A model generated the notes under the pieces. It had not been told where the DNA came from and did not search any database. It saw only the letters and a program-made list of their open reading frames with translations. The position numbers and the translations under genes are program-made. From JALHOP01 sp964484195 (GTDB lineage Bacteria > Myxococcota > XYA12-FULL-58-9 > JALHOP01): 64,000 nucleotides of DNA. Shown here in pieces: positions 26,397-35,176 of this stretch (its first letter is position 1; every line of letters starts with the position of its first letter). Location of the stretch: assembly GCA_964484195.1 (NCBI GenBank), contig CAZAER010000001.1:124001-188000 (forward strand). The letters are read 5' to 3'.

Positions 26397-28243
26397 CAGT
26401 GGAAATGTTCGCGCGCCAACACGTGGCTGATGTACGCGCCGGCACCGTAGCCGACCATGGGGATAGCGCCGGTTGGCGCGCCGATGGGACCCTTGAACAA
26501 GGGGTTCGCGACCGACACATACATCTCGGGAACGAAGAAGTGGTCGCGCGCTGCCTTGTTCACCACAACGGCCAGAAGACTATCCGCTTTCTTGGGCTCG
26601 CCCAGTCGGCGGTACACCTCGGCGAGGGAGAGATCGACGAAGACGAACTCCTGACGCTCGTACCAGTATTCGAAGATCTTGGGGTCGGTGAGAATGCAGG
26701 TGACGCGGCGGTAACCTCCGGATGCGACCGCGAGCCGTGACATCGCCTCGACGGTGTTCTTCATCACCCCGTGATCCGTCACCACCCCGAAGTTGAAGGC
26801 GGTGAGCACGGCGCCGTCGATGTCGTTCTTGATGCCGCGCTCGAGTGTCCCACGCAGGCGGTGATCTTTGGCGAAGGCGTCGTCGAAACCTTGGCGCAAG
26901 AGCGCCAAGACTCCCGTGAGGTCCGCATGCAGCTTCGCGTCGCCACGGCGCTGGGCCAGCGCGTCGAAGCGCTCGAGGCCTACGATGGCGGCAATGGTCG
27001 AGAAGGCGAAGTGTTTGGCGTCCTTCTGGCGCTCCTCCCAGATCGAGGTGTCGGCCTTGACGATGAGTCCGCCATCGTGGACGTCGAGATTTTTGATGAG
27101 GGGATCGACGATGTAGCGCTTGGCGCTCTCGTAGATGGAGCCGCGGTGCGTCGGCGTGTCGAGGATGGCGTTGTCGCCGAATCGAACGATGTAATCTCCG
27201 AGGACCCACAAGACGAGACCCCAGTTGTCGAGCTCGATGTTGGTCGAGCCTTCTTGCGTGAAGAACGGCTCCTCGGCGCCATCTCCGAAATAGCGGACGA
27301 CCGAAACCTGATAGGGCAGGCCGCCGACCTCGTTGTGCATGGCGCCGATAGGGCGCGCGTGGAAATACGCTTCGATGCCGGCGCGGGCCTCGGCCTGGTG
27401 CCCCATGCGGATGAGCGCGTCGATGGCGTAGGCCATGTCGCGCACCCAGTAGGTGACCCAGCCTCCGTCCGGGAGCGCCGCGAGGATCAAGCCTTTGTTC
27501 GAGCGGCCCGGCCGGTTCGGCTCGCGGCTCTGCCCCATGCGCAAGACCATCTCGCTTTGCCGCCAAAGCAGACGTTCGTCGTCGCTCGCGAAGGTTGCCG
27601 CCGGCTTCACACGCCAGGCTTCGACCTCGCGTAGCTCGCGCTCGACCAAGCTCTCCGGCTCCAGGCCTCCGCTCCAGCGGAGGATTTCGGAAGTGGCGCG
27701 CTCCGCTTCGCCTTCGTCCTCGAGCGAAGCAAAGGCCCAAACACGTGGTCCGAGAGGGACCGCAAGAAGCGCCTCGGTGATCCCGTGGAAGCGCGTCACC
27801 CGCGCAGTCACGCCTTCGACTGGGAGCTCACGTCGCGTCGTGATGGTGTGGGCCCATTCGGTCACCAGAGTCGGCACGGTCGCGGTGCGGCCCTCCCAGG
27901 TCGTCACCAGAACGTGACGCTCGAGACCCCAGGGCATGAAGAAGGACTGCTTGCTCGTGTCGCTCGAGCGGACGATGACGTGTGACTGCTCGCGATAGGC
28001 GGCTTCGCCTTTGCTCCTCTCGTCCCAGCCCAAACGTTTCACGAAGCTCGTCGTGGGAATGCCTTCCGAGAGGGGCGCTTTCGGGTCCTGCCGCGTGAAC
28101 GAGTAGGGATGGGCGTAGAGCTTCACCAGGGCCCCGGCATCTTCACCGTAAACGGCGAAACCGTGCCCGTTGCCCGTGACCAAAGGTGTTGCGGCGATGA
28201 CGACGAGGGAGAGACAGGCGAGCATGCGCCCGAGATAGCGCAT
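26396..28243 (-). CDS. Secreted GH15-like glucoamylase/glucosidase
   Basis: 615 residues with a Sec signal (LACLSLVVIAATPLVTG). The (alpha/alpha)6 domain after residue 225 shows GH15 marks: TYWVRDMAYAIDALIRMG, and ADTSIWEERQ where the SIWEE glutamate (403 or 404) fits the general acid, then HFAFSTIAAIVGLERF. The N-terminal 200 residues form the usual beta-sandwich. The second catalytic Glu near the C-terminus is hard to place; GAIPMVGYGAGAYIS replaces the common WPHA-like end. Probably acts on alpha-glucans outside the cytoplasm. Divergent from an acetyltransferase gene by 45 bp. Confidence 0.82.
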   Translation of the reverse strand: MRYLGRMLACLSLVVIAATPLVTGNGHGFAVYGEDAGALVKLYAHPYSFTRQDPKAPLSEGIPTTSFVKRLGWDERSKGEAAYREQSHVIVRSSDTSKQSFFMPWGLERHVLVTTWEGRTATVPTLVTEWAHTITTRRELPVEGVTARVTRFHGITEALLAVPLGPRVWAFASLEDEGEAERATSEILRWSGGLEPESLVERELREVEAWRVKPAATFASDDERLLWRQSEMVLRMGQSREPNRPGRSNKGLILAALPDGGWVTYWVRDMAYAIDALIRMGHQAEARAGIEAYFHARPIGAMHNEVGGLPYQVSVVRYFGDGAEEPFFTQEGSTNIELDNWGLVLWVLGDYIVRFGDNAILDTPTHRGSIYESAKRYIVDPLIKNLDVHDGGLIVKADTSIWEERQKDAKHFAFSTIAAIVGLERFDALAQRRGDAKLHADLTGVLALLRQGFDDAFAKDHRLRGTLERGIKNDIDGAVLTAFNFGVVTDHGVMKNTVEAMSRLAVASGGYRRVTCILTDPKIFEYWYERQEFVFVDLSLAEVYRRLGEPKKADSLLAVVVNKAARDHFFVPEMYVSVANPLFKGPIGAPTGAIPMVGYGAGAYISHVLAREHFH

Positions 28244-28288
28244 TGTCCTGCCCGAGGTCTCGTCGAACGTGCTAAGGGCGACGGCTCG

Positions 28289-28720
28289 ATGACGAGGGAA
28301 GAGGCAGGCCGCATCGTTTATGCGGAGGATCGCACCGTGACGGCGCCTGAGTTTGCGCGCGTCCTTGCCTCGTCCGGCATGGGCTCGGTCCGGCCGGTCG
28401 ACGATCTCGAGCGGCTACAGCGCATGCTCGACCACGCGACGTTCATCGTGACCGCGCGGCTCGCCGACCGGGGTAACGAGCTCGTCGGCATCGCTCGCGG
28501 CCTCAACGACGGCTCTTGGTGTTGTTACATATCCGATTTAGCGGTCAGCAAGGACGCCCAGAGTCTCGGCGTCGGGCGTGGCATCATGGAGCACGCGCGG
28601 GCTGTCTTGAGTCCCGAGATCAGCATCCTCTTGTTCTCGATGCCGACCGCCGTTGGTTTCTACGAGAAGCTCGGGATGACCGTGTTGCCCCACGGTTTCT
28701 GGTACAAGCGCGCCCGCTGA
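28289..28720 (+). CDS. GNAT-family N-acetyltransferase
   Basis: 143 residues with the acetyl-CoA loop SLGVGRGIMEHA and the preceding strand WCCYISDLAVSKD; AVGFYEKLGM is the usual motif B end. Substrate unknown. Start ATG 28289 gives MTREEAGRIVY; the frame is open further upstream but overlaps the divergent GH15-like gene. Nothing in the neighbourhood suggests a pathway. Confidence 0.85.
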   Translation: MTREEAGRIVYAEDRTVTAPEFARVLASSGMGSVRPVDDLERLQRMLDHATFIVTARLADRGNELVGIARGLNDGSWCCYISDLAVSKDAQSLGVGRGIMEHARAVLSPEISILLFSMPTAVGFYEKLGMTVLPHGFWYKRAR

Positions 28721-28721
28721 T

Positions 28722-29003
28722 TCAGCGTAGAAGTGCTCTCGCGATGTCGGAATCGGCGCGGGCGAACTCGTCGCTCGTCGGCCAGGCTGGGCCCGCGCGT
28801 CCTGCGGCTTGGTCACGCTGACGAGCGGTCGCCGCAACTGCGTCGTGCCCCTTCGCAAGAGTCCCCGCACACCCGCCGCAACCCGTCGTAGCGCCGCTGC
28901 GGGTGATCACGTCTTTCACCGTCGAAGCGCCTTCCGCGATGTGTTTGACGACGCCGCTGGTGGTGAGGGGGTCTCCAACGGGTCGGCAGCTGCAGATGTG
29001 CAT
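28722..29003 (-). CDS. Bfd-like [2Fe-2S] ferredoxin
   Basis: 93 residues. The first 50 match bacterioferritin-associated ferredoxin: MHICSCRPVG with a CxC pair, then STVKDVITRSGATTGCGGCAG with a CxxC pair, together ligating a [2Fe-2S] cluster. Family members pass electrons to bacterioferritin to mobilise iron. The last 40 residues are an extra low-complexity tail. AAGGAG lies about 11 nt upstream of ATG 29003. No bacterioferritin gene is adjacent. Confidence 0.87.
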   Translation of the reverse strand: MHICSCRPVGDPLTTSGVVKHIAEGASTVKDVITRSGATTGCGGCAGTLAKGHDAVAATARQRDQAAGRAGPAWPTSDEFARADSDIARALLR

Positions 29004-29077
29004 GGCGAAACATCTCCTTAGCGTGGACTGGGTACATTTTCGGCAGCCCGGGAGAGTTGTTCCGTCTAAATCGCCAA

Positions 29078-29086
29078 CGATAATCG
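29078..29086. promoter_or_regulatory. Small palindrome upstream of bfd-like gene, possible iron-regulator site
   Basis: CGATAATCG lies in the 96-bp gap upstream of the Bfd-like gene, embedded in AACGATAATCGC and followed by AT-richer sequence. It vaguely resembles half of a Fur box (GATAAT). Only the location (iron-mobilising gene) and the symmetry support it. Confidence 0.2.
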
Positions 29087-29099
29087 CTACTAGGACAGC

Positions 29100-30845
29100 C
29101 TAGTTCGGCAGGTCGCGTACGCGCATGCGCGGGTGCGCGGGCCGGCGATAGCGCAGCCCGAGAGCGTCGAAGCGGCGCTCTTGGACCGCCATCCGTCTCT
29201 TGAAGTCGGTGAAGGCATGCGGCGCCTCGGTCAGACGCTCGTCGGTCCATGCGATCTCGGCAAAGGCCGGCAGGCGCGAGAACACGACATATTGCAGGGT
29301 ATCGAAGTCATAAGCGTGCTCACCCCAGAACGCCGCAATGGTTCCAAGAAGGTTCCTGGTCACTTCTTGGGGGAGGTCGTCGGGGACGGGGTCGGGGTCG
29401 CGATTCCAGGCGTAGGTGCGCTCCAGGGTGCGGACCGTGGGCTGGCCGATGGGCTCGTTCGGGTCGGCGGTGGGGGGAGCGTCGAGGTAGTTGCGGTCGG
29501 TGGGGAGTATGATGACGGGGTGGCCGGCCCGGGCGGCGGCGACGCCGCGGCGGATGTCGCGCCACGACCAGACCGCGATCTTGTCTTTCGGCAATGGAAC
29601 CTCGGCGTCGAGGACTTCGTCCCACGCGGCGAGAGTGCGGCCGTGGGCGACGACGACCTTCGCCATCTCGCGCACCAGATACCCTTGCAGCTGCTCCTCG
29701 TTGTCGAGCGGGCCTTCTCGCAAGACCTCCTCGAGGCGGCCGGCGCGACGCAGCTCTTCGCGCTTCTTGGCGACGGCGTTGGTCGCTACCCACTCCTTCT
29801 TGGGGGCCTCGTCGCCGCCGATGTGAATGAGCTTCGAGTCCGGGAACATCTGCATGACCTTGATGATGACGAGTCGCATGAAGGCGATGTTGCGTTCGGT
29901 CGGCCGCAGGATGGCCTCGTGCACGCCCCAAGCGCGATTCACCTCGAGACGGCGCTCGGGGTAATTTCCGAGCGTCGGATTCGCGGCGATGGCGGCGCCG
30001 AGATGTCCGGGCATCTCGACCTCCGGAACGATCTCCATGTGACGGTCGCGCGTGTAGGCCACGAGCTCGGCGATCTCTTCGCGCGTGTACGAACCGCCGT
30101 GCGGCACGCCGTCGAAGCGCTGGGCACCGTCGAAGGTCGTGCCGGCTCTCCCCACCATGGTCTCGCGCCGTTGGCTGCCGATGCCAATCAGATTGGCGAA
30201 ATCAGCGCGTGGCAGCTGGTGCTCGGCAAGCTCCGCATCGGTGGGCTCGATGGGCAGGCGCCAACCTTGATCGTCGGTGAAGTGGATGTGCACGCGGTTG
30301 AGCTTGTGGAAGGCGAAGCCGTCGATGAGCTTCTCGAGGTTGGCGAGCGGAATGAAGTGACGTGCGGGATCGACGAGCGCACCGCGAAACGGGAAGCGCG
30401 GTCGGTCGCTGATGTCGACGCTCGGCACGCGCCAGGCACGTTTCACCAGCTTTCCCCCGTTGATGTCGGGCGGCAGCAGCTGACGCAACGACTGTCCGCC
30501 ATAGAAGAGGCCGGCGCTGCTCGACGCGGCTATGGCGATCTCCTGCGGCGTGACCGTCAGCCGATACCCTTCGGTACCGAGCTCGGGCGCGAGCGACGCG
30601 TCGACGCGCATGGTGATGGCGCGCGCGCCGACTGGCGCACGTTCTTCGATGATGAAAGGGAAACCCGTCGCCGGGCGCAACGCGGCAGCGAGCTTTTCCG
30701 CCTCCGGAGCCGCGTCGGCGGTCGCGACGATGGCGGTTTCGGCGACGAGGCGAAAGTGGCCGCTGCCCGTGGTGACGGAGTTGGGCTGCGGAATGACCGC
30801 GACGAGAGGTGCCCCGAGCGTCAGGCCGAGGATGATCAGCCACAT
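29100..30845 (-). CDS. Beta-N-acetylhexosaminidase (GH20)
   Basis: 581 residues. Removes terminal GlcNAc/GalNAc from chitin or murein fragments. N-terminal GH20b-type domain (about 20-140), then a TIM barrel from FPFRGALVDPARHFIP. The catalytic pair is Asp345-Glu346 in IHIGGDEAPKKEW; VHIHFTDDQGWR and PEVEMPGH are further family blocks. A hydrophobic N-terminus (LIILGLTLGAPLVA) suggests export. Stands downstream of the esterase lipoprotein gene on the same strand with a 10-bp gap. Confidence 0.93.
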   Translation of the reverse strand: MWLIILGLTLGAPLVAVIPQPNSVTTGSGHFRLVAETAIVATADAAPEAEKLAAALRPATGFPFIIEERAPVGARAITMRVDASLAPELGTEGYRLTVTPQEIAIAASSSAGLFYGGQSLRQLLPPDINGGKLVKRAWRVPSVDISDRPRFPFRGALVDPARHFIPLANLEKLIDGFAFHKLNRVHIHFTDDQGWRLPIEPTDAELAEHQLPRADFANLIGIGSQRRETMVGRAGTTFDGAQRFDGVPHGGSYTREEIAELVAYTRDRHMEIVPEVEMPGHLGAAIAANPTLGNYPERRLEVNRAWGVHEAILRPTERNIAFMRLVIIKVMQMFPDSKLIHIGGDEAPKKEWVATNAVAKKREELRRAGRLEEVLREGPLDNEEQLQGYLVREMAKVVVAHGRTLAAWDEVLDAEVPLPKDKIAVWSWRDIRRGVAAARAGHPVIILPTDRNYLDAPPTADPNEPIGQPTVRTLERTYAWNRDPDPVPDDLPQEVTRNLLGTIAAFWGEHAYDFDTLQYVVFSRLPAFAEIAWTDERLTEAPHAFTDFKRRMAVQERRFDALGLRYRRPAHPRMRVRDLPN

Positions 30846-30855
30846 GGGGTGTGGT

Positions 30856-31611
30856 CTAGGGCGCGCGCCACCCGTCCCGCAAGTGCGGATAGACGAGGGT
30901 GTTGCGATACTCGGTGGTGTTGTCGTCGTAGTGCGCGCCCGGCCGTTCGATGTGAGTTACCGGGAAGCCGGCGTCGCGGAGCGTTTGGAATCGCGCCCGC
31001 ACGTCCGCTATGGCATACACGCCGTCTTCGGTCTGCGAGAGGTGGACGATGTTGAGCTTCCAGCTCGCGGCGGCGATCCCGTCTTGCAGGCCCTTGGCGC
31101 TGTAGGAGGGGATCGAGTTGTACGAGAGGACGCCGGCGAACGACGAGGCGTTGCGCAATGCGGTGTAGTAGCTCAGGTCGCCGCCTGACGAGTAACCACC
31201 AATGTGGACGCGACGGCGATCGACGTTGAAGTGCGTCTTCAACGCGTCGATGGCGTCCATGACGATCTTGGCGCTGGCGCTCTGGTTGTCCCAGCACAAG
31301 CCCTCGGCGCCGCCCGGCGCGAGCCCAATCCAATCGGCGTCGATGTTGCTCGCCGCGTAGACGTCACCGCTGCTCGCGCCACCGCACCCGTGGAGATAGA
31401 CGTAGACCTGCGCCGGCGTTTGGTGTGTCGCGTCGTAGCTGCGAGGCACCAAGACGTAGTGGGTGATGTTGTTCGCACGCATCTGCAGCGCATCGCCCGG
31501 CTCGAACTCGAGCGGATCGGTCGGGACCGCGCCGTCGGGTGCGTCATCGGCGGCATCTCCGCACGCGGCCGTCGCGAAAAGAGCGAGGCAAACAAGAGCG
31601 CGCACGTCCAT
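30856..31611 (-). CDS. PHB-depolymerase/feruloyl-esterase-like lipoprotein, paralogue 1
   Basis: 251 residues. Lipobox TAAC (Cys17) after a short signal, then an Asp-rich linker, then an alpha/beta hydrolase of the extracellular esterase family (LpqC/PHB depolymerase, PF10503-like). YLHGCGG forms the oxyanion strand, GGYSSGGD carries nucleophile Ser141, TEDGVY the likely acid Asp196, and GAHYDDNT the catalytic His227. Cysteines in HGCGG and GLCWD are shared by all four paralogues in this window and could form a disulfide. Ester substrate unknown (polyester, ferulate or acetyl groups on polysaccharide). Confidence 0.85.
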   Translation of the reverse strand: MDVRALVCLALFATAACGDAADDAPDGAVPTDPLEFEPGDALQMRANNITHYVLVPRSYDATHQTPAQVYVYLHGCGGASSGDVYAASNIDADWIGLAPGGAEGLCWDNQSASAKIVMDAIDALKTHFNVDRRRVHIGGYSSGGDLSYYTALRNASSFAGVLSYNSIPSYSAKGLQDGIAAASWKLNIVHLSQTEDGVYAIADVRARFQTLRDAGFPVTHIERPGAHYDDNTTEYRNTLVYPHLRDGWRAP

Positions 31612-31799
31612 TGGGACACCTCGAAGGCCGTCCCCCCCGCGACGTTCTTACACGAAGGTTACATGAAGAGCCTAGATGGGGCGGTCTGCCCCACGTGTGG
31701 CATGCACTTCGGCCTAAAGATTGAGTTTTTGGGTGCCGTTTCGAGTTGGGACGCTACAACGGTGGCGTCCCCCAAACCTCAAGCTGTTCGAGGCCCCCC

Positions 31800-32741
31800 A
31801 TGCTTCTCCGTGGACTTACTTGTGTCGCGCTCGTGTTTGTTTGTGCCTGTGGCGGGGAAGTCGTCGGCGACCCCGGAAGTGCTCCGGAGCCCGAGACCGC
31901 AGGTAGCACGGGCAACGATGTGGCAGCAGATGACTCCGCCATGGCGGACGATGTCGCTGTCGACAGTGGCAGTGAGCTTCCAGCCGACACCGGTGCCGCC
32001 GTCGACCCGGCGGAGCCGACCGACGACGCCGAGCCGTCATCACCACCACCGCCACCGCCCGCCCTCACGGCCCCGAGCGACCCGGTGGCCTACCGTCCGG
32101 GCGAGAGCCTCGAGCTCCACAGCGGCACGACCAACTATTGGGTCGTCGTCCCGCGTGCCTACGATGCGACCCACGAGACCCCAGCTCAGCTCTACGTCTA
32201 CTTGCATGGCTGCGGTGGGTTCAGCAGCGGCGATGTCTGGGCCGCAGGCAACATCGACGCTGGTTGGATCGGCATGGCGCCCGGCGGCACCGAAGGCGGC
32301 TGCTGGCACGATCAGGCTTACGGCATGAAGATCGTTCTGGATGCTATCGCGGACTTGAAGAAACACTTCAACATCGATCCGAAGCGCGTCCACATCGGCG
32401 GATACTCGTCGGGCGGCGATCTCAGCTACTACGTCGCCATGCGCAACGCGAACGCGTTCGCGGGCGTGCTCGCGACCAACTCGCTGCCGGCCTACGGCTA
32501 CGACAACCTGACGAACGCGATCGAAGGGTCGACGCGCCCGTTCAAGGTCGTTCACCTGTCGCAGACCGAAGACGGCGTCTACGCGATCGCTACCGCGCGC
32601 ACGCAGATGCAGATGCTGCGTGACGCTGGCTTCGAGGTCACGCACATCGAGCGGCCAGGCCCACACTACGACGCCAACACCACGCCGTTCCGCAACCAGC
32701 TGGTGCATCCACATTTGTGGGATGGCTGGCGCGCGCCCTAG
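31800..32741 (+). CDS. PHB-depolymerase/feruloyl-esterase-like lipoprotein, paralogue 2
   Basis: 313 residues. Lipobox VCAC, then the longest linker of the four paralogues: about 70 residues rich in Asp, Ala and Pro, ending in a proline run. The hydrolase domain keeps YLHGCGG, GGYSSGGD (nucleophile Ser), TEDGVY (Asp) and GPHYDANT (His). Start ATG 31800 gives MLLRGLTCVALVFVCAC; the longer open frame has no support. Divergent from paralogue 1 (188 bp between them, no ORF seen) and convergent with paralogue 3. Confidence 0.87.
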   Translation: MLLRGLTCVALVFVCACGGEVVGDPGSAPEPETAGSTGNDVAADDSAMADDVAVDSGSELPADTGAAVDPAEPTDDAEPSSPPPPPPALTAPSDPVAYRPGESLELHSGTTNYWVVVPRAYDATHETPAQLYVYLHGCGGFSSGDVWAAGNIDAGWIGMAPGGTEGGCWHDQAYGMKIVLDAIADLKKHFNIDPKRVHIGGYSSGGDLSYYVAMRNANAFAGVLATNSLPAYGYDNLTNAIEGSTRPFKVVHLSQTEDGVYAIATARTQMQMLRDAGFEVTHIERPGPHYDANTTPFRNQLVHPHLWDGWRAP

Positions 32742-32751
32742 GCGCCCATCA

Positions 32752-33645
32752 CTACGGCGACCGCCATCCGTCGGTCAGGTGCGGATAGACGATCTGATTG
32801 CGATAGTCGGTCGTGTTGTCGTCGTAGTGCAGGCCCGGCCGCTCGATGTGCAGCACGCTGAAGCCGGCGTTCGTGAGCGCGGTCATCTGCTGGCGCACGT
32901 CGGCTATTGGGTACACGCCGTCTTCGGTTTGCGACAGGTGCACGATGTTGAACTTCCAAGAGGAGAGGGCGATGCCCTGCTCGAGCTCGGGCATGGTGTA
33001 GGCAGGCGACGAGTTGTAGGCGAGCACGCCGGCGAACGACGAAGCGTTGCGGAATGCGGTGTAGTAGCTCAAGTCGCCGCCCGACGAGTATCCGCCAATG
33101 TGGACACGCCGCGGGTCGATGTTGAAGTGCGTCTTTAGGTCCGCCAAAGCGGTCATCGTGAGCTGTGCGCCATGGGCTTGGTCTTCCCAGCAGGGACCCT
33201 CGTTGCCGCCCGGCGCCATGCCGATCCAAGTGCTCTCCATGTTGGCGGCCGCCCAAACGTCTTCGCTGCTCACGGCGCCGCAGCCGTGCAGATAGATGAA
33301 GAGCTGCGTCGGTGTCTGGTGGCTTGCATCGTAGGCGCGCGGCACCACCACGAAGTATTCGCTCATGCTGCTTTGCAGGGTCAGGCGCTCACCGGCTTCG
33401 AACGGAACCGGATTCGCGGGGACCGAGCTTTGCGGTGCGGGCAGACCGTCGCCACCGTTGGTGGGGTCGCCTGGCTGCTCGGAGTCGCTCACCTCGAGGT
33501 CGTCGTCGCCGCCACTCGTGACCTCGACGTCGCCGCCGATAACGACGTCGTCATCGGTGCTAGGGTTGTCGCCGCCGCGCGGCGCAGTACTCCCGCAAGC
33601 CGCGGTCACCAGCAGTGTTGCTCCGACGAAACTACGAAACCACAT
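32752..33645 (-). CDS. PHB-depolymerase/feruloyl-esterase-like lipoprotein, paralogue 3
   Basis: 297 residues. Signal FVGATLLVTAAC with lipobox Cys, an Asp/Gly-rich linker of about 60 residues, then the same hydrolase domain (YLHGCGA, GGYSSGGD, TEDGVY, GLHYDDNT). Start ATG 33645 chosen because it begins the signal peptide; the frame is open to 33747 without support. Ten bases separate its end from convergent paralogue 2. Confidence 0.86.
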   Translation of the reverse strand: MWFRSFVGATLLVTAACGSTAPRGGDNPSTDDDVVIGGDVEVTSGGDDDLEVSDSEQPGDPTNGGDGLPAPQSSVPANPVPFEAGERLTLQSSMSEYFVVVPRAYDASHQTPTQLFIYLHGCGAVSSEDVWAAANMESTWIGMAPGGNEGPCWEDQAHGAQLTMTALADLKTHFNIDPRRVHIGGYSSGGDLSYYTAFRNASSFAGVLAYNSSPAYTMPELEQGIALSSWKFNIVHLSQTEDGVYPIADVRQQMTALTNAGFSVLHIERPGLHYDDNTTDYRNQIVYPHLTDGWRSP

Positions 33646-33844
33646 CGACACGTTCCCTGGCGGCGTGTCCCCCGGGACGCCTTCTACACATCGCAACGGC
33701 GCTCGCATAGACGGGAGACGATGCCAAGCCGAAGCGCCCGTATTCATTGCTCAAAAGCAGGTGTGCGTCGGAGCACAACGCGGACTCCGCAAAGTCAGGG
33801 TCGACGCTTGCACCGCTTTCCAGGTGACGCGCGATAAGCTTCGC

Positions 33845-34126
33845 ATGACCCTCGAGCACGCCCAGCCAGTCCATGCCTCTGCCGCCGAACAACGTGTGCA
33901 CAACGCCCTCGTTCGTGCCGGCAAGCTGTCAGCGCAAGGGCGCATCGTGATGGTGACCGATCCACGCGGACTCTTCGGGGCAACGCCGGGCGACGTCTTC
34001 GTGACCATTTTGTCGCGCGCCAACGATGCCGGCTCGGTGAGCACGTGGCTCGTGACCGCACTGAACCAGGTCTTCGACCCGCGGCAGGTTTCACCCGACG
34101 CGCTGTGGTCGGTTGCGAACGGCTAG
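33845..34126 (+). CDS. Small hypothetical protein
   Basis: 93 residues from ATG 33845, no family recognised. Contains a beta-alpha pattern (GRIVMVTDPRGLFGATPGDVFVTIL). No signal peptide and no clear ribosome binding site, so the start, and the gene itself, are uncertain; GTG codons upstream could extend it. It fills a gap between paralogue 3 and the YVTN gene and overlaps the end of the latter by 4 bp. Confidence 0.4.
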   Translation: MTLEHAQPVHASAAEQRVHNALVRAGKLSAQGRIVMVTDPRGLFGATPGDVFVTILSRANDAGSVSTWLVTALNQVFDPRQVSPDALWSVANG

Positions 34127-35106
34127 CGCAGGCCGAGCGCGTCTGGCTCGCGGCCGGTTTGGAAGTGTGTGACCACCTTCCAACTCTTGGTGTCGATGAC
34201 CGCAAGGCGGTCGCCGCCGCTGATCGCGACGAACACGCGCTCGTTGGTGCTGGCCAGTCCGATCGGGAGCGGCGCTTGTCCGAGCATGGTGTCCTTGTAG
34301 GCGACGTCGTTCTCGCGCAACGGGACGGTCGCGACGCGTCGCTTCGCGGCGGCATCGTAGACCGCTAGAGCGGCTGCTTTGGCGCACGTGACCAGGGCAT
34401 ACCTTCCGTCGGGTGTGAAGCCGACGCGAATGGGGAAGTCATCGGCTGCGATGGTTTGCTTGACCGCCAAAGTGGACGGGTCGTGAACCGTTACGGTGTT
34501 CGCGGCCCGATTGGTCACCCAGAGCTCGTTGCTACGCAGGGCGATGCCCTCGGCGCCGGGACCCGCGGGCTTCTCGTCGAGCTTCACGCGCCGCACGAGA
34601 TCGACGCGCGCGACGCTGCCTGACTCGATCTTGGTCGTGTACGCTATTGCGCCATCCGGCGAGACGACGACCATGTGCGGCCGGCCAGCTCCGACGTCGA
34701 TGGCGCCCTCGACCTTGCCGGCGGCCAGATCGACGATGATCAAGCTGTCGCTGCCTTCCGTGGTGACGACGAGACGCTTGTCGTCTCCGAACAGCGCCAT
34801 CCCATGTGGCCGCGTGTGTGCGCCCAGCTCGATCCGCCGCGGCGCCACGTTGGTCTTGAAGTCGAGGACCGTAAGGGTCGAGCCATTGCTCTTGCCGCCG
34901 TAGTTCGCGACGACCGCAAACGCTCCGTTTTTCGCCACCGCGATCTCGTGCGGACCTTCCTCCGTCGCGTGCTCGGCAATACGGTGGCCGTCGACCGTCG
35001 ATAGGCGCCAAAGTGAGCTGGCGGCTTTGTTTCCGACCAAGATTTCGCTGGGGGCGGCCGGCGCCGCGGCGAGACAGAAGAGTAGGGCGGCGAGCGTCGA
35101 AGACAT
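34123..35106 (-). CDS. Exported YVTN-type beta-propeller protein
   Basis: 327 residues with a Sec signal (STLAALLFCLAAAPAAPS). Repeating blades with the YVTN/surface-layer style motif: FAVVANYGGKSNGSTLTVLDF, RLVVTTEGSDSLIIVDLAAG, AIAYTTKIESGSVARVDL, ELWVTNRAANTVTVHDPST, and VFVAISGGDRLAVIDTKS, giving about seven blades. Such proteins bind partners or surfaces outside the cytoplasm; no enzyme activity is predicted. Divergent from esterase paralogue 4 with 70 bp between starts. Confidence 0.85.
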   Translation of the reverse strand: MSSTLAALLFCLAAAPAAPSEILVGNKAASSLWRLSTVDGHRIAEHATEEGPHEIAVAKNGAFAVVANYGGKSNGSTLTVLDFKTNVAPRRIELGAHTRPHGMALFGDDKRLVVTTEGSDSLIIVDLAAGKVEGAIDVGAGRPHMVVVSPDGAIAYTTKIESGSVARVDLVRRVKLDEKPAGPGAEGIALRSNELWVTNRAANTVTVHDPSTLAVKQTIAADDFPIRVGFTPDGRYALVTCAKAAALAVYDAAAKRRVATVPLRENDVAYKDTMLGQAPLPIGLASTNERVFVAISGGDRLAVIDTKSWKVVTHFQTGREPDALGLR

Positions 35107-35176
35107 AGGTGGTCCTTGGGCCCCAAACCTCGGGGTGAAATGGCAGCTCGCATCTGCTAGCCTGAAGCCATCCCCC